A stretch of DNA of 16,598 nt from CAWBRT01 sp050015355 (GTDB lineage: Bacteria > Acidobacteriota > Terriglobia > Terriglobales > Acidobacteriaceae), in contig JBEKBO010000102.1 in the NCBI GenBank assembly GCA_050015355.1, forward strand, positions 1-16,598. Reading direction: 5' to 3'. The notes under the pieces are model-generated. The model was not told the DNA's origin. It saw only the letters and a list, made by a program, of their open reading frames with translations, and ran no database searches. Below are positions 12,082 through 16,598 of the stretch, piece after piece. Every line of letters starts with the position of its first letter. The stretch's first letter is position 1. Position numbers and translations under genes: made by a program.

Positions 12082-13710
12082 CTATTTCCTCTTTCCCAAC
12101 AGCCCGCCCAGCATGCCGCTCAAGCCCTGTTGACCCGGTTGCTGCTGTGGTTGGAGCGGAGTGACCAGACTACTGCTAACCATACCGGCCACATCCGGCA
12201 CGAAGACCGGTGACGATGTTGTTCCTTGGATCATGAAAGGGATGGTTCCCTTGGTGTTTTGCCCGAGAATGAGGATACCGGAAGCCATCTGCCCCAGCAT
12301 GCTGCCCTGGCCCGGGTTCGCCAGAGTCGCCACCATGTGAAAGTCGAGCGCGTTGTTAGCTCCGATGGTTCCTCGCCCCGTCATCGTTCCTATCGTGGGG
12401 ACAACCAGTTTCAAGTTGTCCGCCCGGATACCTTCTGGTGAGATGCGGAGGTCCGAACTGAGCGTCTGTATGACCGTGTCTGACCCTCCCTTCAACCCCG
12501 TCAAGGCAGACAAGGCGGACATCTTTGAGGCCAGGTCGAATCCGGTCAGACGCGCGTTCGAAACTTTCAGATCGCCAGTCGTTACCAGCTGTTCCACCGC
12601 TCCTTCAATCGCCAGATTGGCATCCGCGGTGCCGCCCTGCAGCCCAGCGCCAGAAGGCAGTATCACGCCAAGCGCGGGCAGTAGGCCTTCGATGTCCGCC
12701 ACCGGCAGCGCCGATCCGTTCAGCTTCAAATGGACCACGGTGGACTGCCCCTGTGTGTTGTAATTGCCCGATAGGTGCACCGTACTTTTGCCAGTATGGA
12801 TTTCTCCGCGGGAAAGTACGCCGGCCTGTTGGACCAGATCATAGTCGGACGCGTAATCGACTGTCACCGGCGCCTTGGCTGGCCCGCCGTTACGTGTTAA
12901 CTGCAGCCTTTCCGCCTTCACTGTGGCCTCGGTGTGCGCTTTCTTGCCGTCGGACCTCAAGGTGCCCGTGTAGTCGAGCACGCCACCCAGACCGGAAGAC
13001 GTATCAATAAAACCGGTGGTGGCGAGGTCTAAGTGCTGCAACGTGATGGCTGCCGAAAGAGGCGTCTCCGCGGTATCCACACGGTTGATCGGTCCCGCCG
13101 TGCCTTCCACCTTCACCTCGCCGCCGCCGGGCGTGTTGGCTGCAACCGTAAACGGAATCTGGGATTCGTAGGAGACGTTGCGCGCGGTGACGTTCACCGC
13201 CGCATACGTACTCGGTTTGTCCCGGGTTAACCAGTTGCCGACCGTTACCCGACCATTGACGATCTGCAGTTTTTTAATCGCCAACTCCGGTGGCGTGGAG
13301 GTCGTTGCCGTCTTCGGCCCGCCGCCCAGGCTGGAGAAGTTCCACTTGCCCGAGGATGAACGCAGCAAGACGAGCTCCGGTTCTTTGAGTGTCAGGGCGG
13401 TCAGGCGCACGGAACGTGAAAGCAACAGAGGCATCAGTTCCACACTGACGTCGACCGATTTTGCGCTCAGAAATGGTGCCTGGCTGAATGCGGGGTCGTC
13501 CGCAATGCTGATGTCTCGCGCAGAGATTCCACCCGAGAACAGCGACAGGCTCAAATCACCTACCTGCACTTTCCTGTTTAGTGAGTTACTGAGTTGTGCC
13601 TCGATGGTAGGACGAAAGCTGTTGGCATCGATCAACAAGTATGCAGTGATAACGAGAATCACCACCGCGCCGGCTAGTCCCCCGGCAATGTACAATAGTT
13701 TCGTTTTCAT
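12082..13710 (-). CDS. AsmA family protein
   Basis: A 542-residue protein of the AsmA family, large envelope proteins related to lipid or outer-membrane protein biogenesis. Residues 5-27 are an N-terminal transmembrane anchor, then comes the typical IDANSFRPTIEAQLSNSLNR and the VQVGDLSLSLFSGGISARDISIADD segment, the strongest AsmA signature. A long beta-rich repeat region follows, with the AsmA C-terminal core at about residues 330-495, including GTADANLAIEGAV, LKVSNARLTGFDLASK and TMTGRGTIGANNALDFHMVA. The last 35 residues are rich in Gln, Pro, Gly and Leu and probably unstructured. The ATG at 13710 has GGAG 7 bases upstream. The protein is shorter than enteric AsmA (about 617 residues) but within the range of bacterial relatives. 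The class A PBP gene lies 231 bases upstream on the same strand, fitting a shared envelope theme. Confidence 0.88.
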   Translation of the reverse strand: MKTKLLYIAGGLAGAVVILVITAYLLIDANSFRPTIEAQLSNSLNRKVQVGDLSLSLFSGGISARDISIADDPAFSQAPFLSAKSVDVSVELMPLLLSRSVRLTALTLKEPELVLLRSSSGKWNFSSLGGGPKTATTSTPPELAIKKLQIVNGRVTVGNWLTRDKPSTYAAVNVTARNVSYESQIPFTVAANTPGGGEVKVEGTAGPINRVDTAETPLSAAITLQHLDLATTGFIDTSSGLGGVLDYTGTLRSDGKKAHTEATVKAERLQLTRNGGPAKAPVTVDYASDYDLVQQAGVLSRGEIHTGKSTVHLSGNYNTQGQSTVVHLKLNGSALPVADIEGLLPALGVILPSGAGLQGGTADANLAIEGAVEQLVTTGDLKVSNARLTGFDLASKMSALSALTGLKGGSDTVIQTLSSDLRISPEGIRADNLKLVVPTIGTMTGRGTIGANNALDFHMVATLANPGQGSMLGQMASGILILGQNTKGTIPFMIQGTTSSPVFVPDVAGMVSSSLVTPLQPQQQPGQQGLSGMLGGLLGKRK

Positions 13711-13867
13711 AAGGTTCTCCGAGTGTCGCCTGACCAGCGAACCTGGTTGCGGGCGACCTCCAGCGCGATCTTCATGCAGCGCCCCCCAGAATCACAATTG
13801 CCGTTCCGCCGGTGTCGCCGGCATAGAGGGAACCTCTGCCAGTACCATTTAAGGCGACTTGTGTTAG

Positions 13868-13890
13868 TAAAACTGGTCAGAAGTGACCAT
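13868..13890 (-). terminator. Likely intrinsic terminator after the PBP gene
   Basis: On the - strand TGGTCA-CTTC-TGACCA forms a 6-base stem with a 4-base loop, followed directly by GTTTTACT, a short T-tract. It lies about 50 bases past the PBP stop at 13942. The stem is short, so termination may be partial. A GC-rich inverted repeat GCCGG-TGTCG-CCGGC (13808-13822) lies further down in the 231-base gap before the asmA-type gene. Confidence 0.45.
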
Positions 13891-13941
13891 CAGTGAAGGA
13901 AAAGGTGCAGGAGCATTGCCGGCTCGGACATGCAGCTCTCT

Positions 13942-16236
13942 TTATTTGAATATCCCCGCGAGGGAAGCGTCTGCCGCTGCGGCTGTTTCGACCGGACCGG
14001 GATTCAGATAAATGGTGATGTTCCGTTCGATTTCGGGTGGAAACTCCGGCACAGATCCTACCAGTTTCTCACCGTATACTTTGAGCATGATCTCTTTGAA
14101 CACCGGGAGCGCAACCCTGCCGCCGGTTTCTTGTTGTCCGAGGGAACGGTTATCGTCAAAGCCGATGCGGACGGCGACGGTGATTCCTTCGGGACCGTAA
14201 GTGGAGCCCACAAATATTGCATCCCTGAAGTTGTTCGTCGTTCCTGTCTTGCCCATAACAGCTACCGGAAATCCGTGCGAATCAAGCGCGTGTGCCGTGC
14301 CGCTCGGCAAACGCACGACACCGCGCAGCCCTTCCTGAATGAGCACGAGCGCGTTGTCGTCCACATTGATTTGAGGCCATCCATCTTCGTTGTCCAAGAC
14401 CACCTTTCCAGATTCGAGAAGAACTCTTTGGATCACATGAGGCTCGGCGAAAATGCCCGACGCCATCGTGCGGTAGGCATTCGCCAGTTCCAACAAGCTT
14501 ACTTCGGATGCGCCTAATGCCGTGGTGGCGTACGGCTGCAATGCTGTGCGGAGTCCTAAGCTGCGTGATGTTTGGAGCACACTTTCAATTCCAATCTGCG
14601 TCGTGATCCAAATCGCAACCGCATTCCGGGATTCGGCGAGCGCCTCCCGAAGGGAAATCATGCCTCTAAATTGGCCGTCGTAATTTGAGATCCATTTCGT
14701 AATCTGCTTACCTCGGCCGGGCACGCTGATGGGTGCGTCGGGAACCATACTTTCAAGGTTGAATACTCCCTGGCGAAAAGCAGCGAGATAGACGAAGGGC
14801 TTCATTGCGGAACCAGGTTGCCGCAGTGACTTTGTGGCACGATTAAAGTCGCTGTAGGAGTTGGAACGCTCTTTGTAGAACTCACGTCCTCCGCTCTCGG
14901 CGAGGATACTGGCATTACGGTTTCGCAGCACAACAACAGAGCCTTGGATTACCCCTCTTGCACTTGGGTGTCGCTTCTCATACATCAAGAGGCCATGCTC
15001 CAGCGCCTCGTTTACAATGTGCTGCACGCGCGTATCCACAGTGGAGTAAATCTGGATACGTCCCAGAAGCAGGTGTTGAACACTCAGTTCGGGGTCGTCG
15101 CTTTTCAGCTCTCTGAGCACGCTTTCAACGACAGCCGGCGCCTGCGGCATATTGTCCTTGCCCGGCGCGACCACCAGTATTGGGCGCTGTTCGGCCACTC
15201 GGGCGATATGCTGGGATATGAAACCGCGCTTTACCATGAGGCCAAGGATCTGGTTTCGGCGATGCAAGATGTTCTCGACGTCAGGTGCGCTGGGGGCGTA
15301 GACGCGAGGCGATTTTGCGATTCCTGCCAGCAGGGCTGCCTTGTCGGCGTCGGCTACGGTGAAGCTGGCGAGGGGGCGCCCAAAATAGTATTCGGCAGCC
15401 GCCCCAAACCCGTACTGCCCATCTCCCATATAAAGAAAGCTGGCATATCGGGCGAGAATTTCTTCCTTAGCGCGGCGTTTTGAACCGAAACGCTCTCGCA
15501 TCTGCCGTTCCATCCACAACGACAGTCGAATCTCCTCGAGTTTCCGAACCAGTTTTTTGGCACTGCGAGCGCCAATCACATACGAAAGCGCGCCCGGCCG
15601 AAGCTCGTTGCTGTTTTCTGCGTCCGTGAGATCTCGCAGAAAGAATGCCCGCACAAGCTGCTGCGAGATCGTCGAGCCGCCCTGCCGCAACATGGCAAGG
15701 CTATCAGATTCGTCTAGCTGCCCGATCCGTGTAATGCGTGTCAGCAGCGTCCCAACTCTCACCCTACTCAGCACCCGGGGGATTCTGGAATAGTCAACTC
15801 CGTTATGGGAGAAGAAGTTCTTGTCCTCGGCGGCGAGAATCGCGTCGCGGACAATGGGGGGAATATCCCCATACTGCATGATCTGGCGGTGCTCTTTTGC
15901 CAGCTCGATCAGCGGCTGTCCGTTGGTGTCGTAGACGTGTCCAATGGCAGGAAACTCAAAGCGGGCGAATGGCTCGATGTCAGGCAGGTTGGTCCGGTCA
16001 CAATAGACGTGACAAAGTCCCACAAGAAGCACAAGGACAACAATTATGGCAGCGGTGCCGGTTGTGCCGATTACAACGCGAACCGCCCAACGCAGCCCGC
16101 CTGAGTGGTTGTGACGAAGTTGCCTCGCCGCCAAGGTGCGCGCCCGCATACGCTTGAACCAAATAACAGCAAGGCTCTCCCAGTCTGCCACGTACGTGAG
16201 TAATGCCCTACCGTGCCGGTTACGTATTCGCAGCAT
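13942..16236 (-). CDS. Class A penicillin-binding protein (bifunctional glycosyltransferase/transpeptidase)
   Basis: A 764-residue enzyme that polymerises lipid II into glycan strands and cross-links the peptides on the outer face of the inner membrane. Residues 1-50 are a basic cytoplasmic tail and 51-78 the membrane anchor. The GT51 domain shows AAEDKNFFSHNGVD with catalytic Glu137, QGGSTISQQLVR (185-196), RKLEEIRLSLWMER (231-244) and EEILARYASFLYMGDGQYGFG (258-278). The transpeptidase domain shows GSAMKP with the acyl-accepting Ser476 and Lys479, ESRN (Ser536-x-Asn538) and GKTGTTNN (Lys663). All catalytic motifs are intact. Two stretches in the GT51 domain are longer than usual (about 154-184 and 200-230). 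The tail after about 720 is Pro/Ala-rich. The ATG at 16236 is the first start after an in-frame stop 24 bases upstream and has GGAA/GAG just before it. Closest in layout to MrcA/MrcB. Confidence 0.95.
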   Translation of the reverse strand: MLRIRNRHGRALLTYVADWESLAVIWFKRMRARTLAARQLRHNHSGGLRWAVRVVIGTTGTAAIIVVLVLLVGLCHVYCDRTNLPDIEPFARFEFPAIGHVYDTNGQPLIELAKEHRQIMQYGDIPPIVRDAILAAEDKNFFSHNGVDYSRIPRVLSRVRVGTLLTRITRIGQLDESDSLAMLRQGGSTISQQLVRAFFLRDLTDAENSNELRPGALSYVIGARSAKKLVRKLEEIRLSLWMERQMRERFGSKRRAKEEILARYASFLYMGDGQYGFGAAAEYYFGRPLASFTVADADKAALLAGIAKSPRVYAPSAPDVENILHRRNQILGLMVKRGFISQHIARVAEQRPILVVAPGKDNMPQAPAVVESVLRELKSDDPELSVQHLLLGRIQIYSTVDTRVQHIVNEALEHGLLMYEKRHPSARGVIQGSVVVLRNRNASILAESGGREFYKERSNSYSDFNRATKSLRQPGSAMKPFVYLAAFRQGVFNLESMVPDAPISVPGRGKQITKWISNYDGQFRGMISLREALAESRNAVAIWITTQIGIESVLQTSRSLGLRTALQPYATTALGASEVSLLELANAYRTMASGIFAEPHVIQRVLLESGKVVLDNEDGWPQINVDDNALVLIQEGLRGVVRLPSGTAHALDSHGFPVAVMGKTGTTNNFRDAIFVGSTYGPEGITVAVRIGFDDNRSLGQQETGGRVALPVFKEIMLKVYGEKLVGSVPEFPPEIERNITIYLNPGPVETAAAADASLAGIFK

Positions 16237-16249
16237 GCTCTTCCATCTT

Positions 16250-16369
16250 TCAACTGCTCAGTCTTGGGCCGCTTTCAAGCTGTTCGTATGCGGACTGCGG
16301 CGCGGGGGCCGAGGTATTAGCCGGTCTGTTCGCATACATACCTCTTCTTCTCGGCTCAATTACCGCCAT
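16250..16369 (-). CDS. Possible 39-residue small ORF upstream of the PBP gene
   Basis: A 39-codon frame starting MAVIEPRRRGMYANRPANTS and ending in a hydrophilic Ser/Pro/Glu-rich tail. Its stop lies 13 bases before the PBP start on the same strand. A purine-rich GAGGT directly abuts the ATG, which is too close for normal ribosome binding, so the frame may be chance. An inverted repeat, GTATGCG (16286-16292) with CGCATAC (16331-16337), spans its middle. No family is recognised. If it is not a gene, this stretch is simply the 5' leader of the PBP gene. Confidence 0.25.
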   Translation of the reverse strand: MAVIEPRRRGMYANRPANTSAPAPQSAYEQLESGPRLSS

Positions 16370-16448
16370 ACCTCGTTCTAGTGCCCAAACTTAGCAGCTC
16401 AGAATCAAGTTGTATGCTCAAGATTGCACACGACGGCACTGCATTGGT

Positions 16449-16473
16449 AAAAGATGAGCAGACACTCATTTTC
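16449..16473 (-). terminator. Hairpin with flanking A/T tracts after the transposase gene
   Basis: ATGAG (16454-16458) and CTCAT (16465-16469) pair around a 6-base loop, with A-runs on one side and T-runs on the other (a G-T pair and A-T pairs extend the stem). On the - strand it reads GAAAATGAG...CTCATCTTTT, beginning 6 bases past the transposase stop. This is a plausible weak intrinsic terminator. The IS end probably lies near here, but no terminal repeat can be defined from one end. Confidence 0.4.
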
Positions 16474-16478
16474 GTCAC

Positions 16479-16598
16479 CTAGTACCCCGACCGCTTGATT
16501 GTGTAATGAAGTTTGTGTCGGGCCTGCTTGCGGGTGAACTTCCAGTCGATAGCAACGCGGGTGTGATTCATGCGGCGATTCCAAGCCCGGGTTTGTTT
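16479..16598 (-). CDS. IS630-type transposase, C-terminal end only (partial, cut by window edge)
   Basis: The last 39 residues of a protein entering from the right edge of the window. The sequence contains TRAWNRRMN, then VAIDWKFTRKQARHKL and the final YTIKRSGY before TAG. An AWN...N...IDWxFTxxxARxKL tail is the usual C terminus of IS630-family transposases (Tc1/mariner-like DDE enzymes that insert at TA). The catalytic DDE residues lie outside the window, so intactness cannot be judged. It suggests that an insertion sequence is located next to the PBP gene. The 240 bases between it and the PBP start contain only the possible small ORF and two hairpins. Confidence 0.6.
   Translation of the reverse strand, partial: KQTRAWNRRMNHTRVAIDWKFTRKQARHKLHYTIKRSGY

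Noticed and set aside
13707..13775. A 22-codon - strand frame whose TGA overlaps the ATG of the asmA-type gene
   Set aside because: The overlap looks like coupling, but its ATG has only a G-run upstream and no real Shine-Dalgarno sequence, while the asmA-type gene has its own good site. Probably chance.
1..16598. CRISPR arrays, tRNA or rRNA genes, defence systems, prophage or toxin-antitoxin pairs
   Set aside because: None seen. The only regularly spaced repeat is inside the Gln-rich coding sequence and lacks spacers, and no protein resembles a known defence or phage family.

Overview
The window looks like chromosomal DNA from an Acidobacteriota bacterium of the Terriglobia type. This is inferred from family resemblance, not from a marker gene: several secreted or membrane proteins (the Gln-rich protein at 1922-2611, the 100-residue protein at 9964-10266, the protein with an LPDAPS-type motif at 10490-11341, the OmpA-type protein at 341-1882) look like types I associate with that phylum. 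Base composition is moderate to high in GC. There is no rRNA, tRNA or CRISPR array.

Layout. From 58 to 4904 everything reads on the + strand: a Thivi_2564-type small membrane protein, an OmpA-family peptidoglycan-binding protein, a secreted Gln-rich repeat protein, a 51-residue DUF3309-type membrane peptide, and a 668-residue secreted protein that joins a zinc-dependent phospholipase C domain to an alpha/beta-hydrolase-like domain carrying an EF-hand-like loop. From 16598 down to 5117 everything reads on the - strand. In transcription order this is: the C-terminal end of an IS630-type transposase (cut by the window edge), a possible small ORF, a class A penicillin-binding protein, an AsmA-family protein, a 13-codon leader overlapping a 56-codon His-rich small ORF, three secreted or membrane proteins without assigned function, a DUF883/YqjD-like membrane-anchored protein, an MgtA-type magnesium P-type ATPase and a VIT/CCC1-type iron/manganese transporter. 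The two halves converge at 4905-5116, where overlapping inverted repeats lie.

Function. Nearly every product is exported, membrane-embedded or cell-wall related: peptidoglycan synthesis (PBP), peptidoglycan anchoring (OmpA), envelope biogenesis (AsmA), divalent metal transport (MgtA, VIT), and small membrane proteins of types often linked to stress (Thivi_2564, DUF3309, DUF883). The window reads as an envelope and ion-homeostasis neighbourhood rather than one dedicated system. The most unusual element is the PLC/hydrolase/EF-hand-like protein. The unassigned His-rich small ORF with its coupled leader, and the two insertions in the PBP glycosyltransferase domain, come next. Many starts were moved inward from the longest open frame because a strong Shine-Dalgarno sequence marks an internal ATG.
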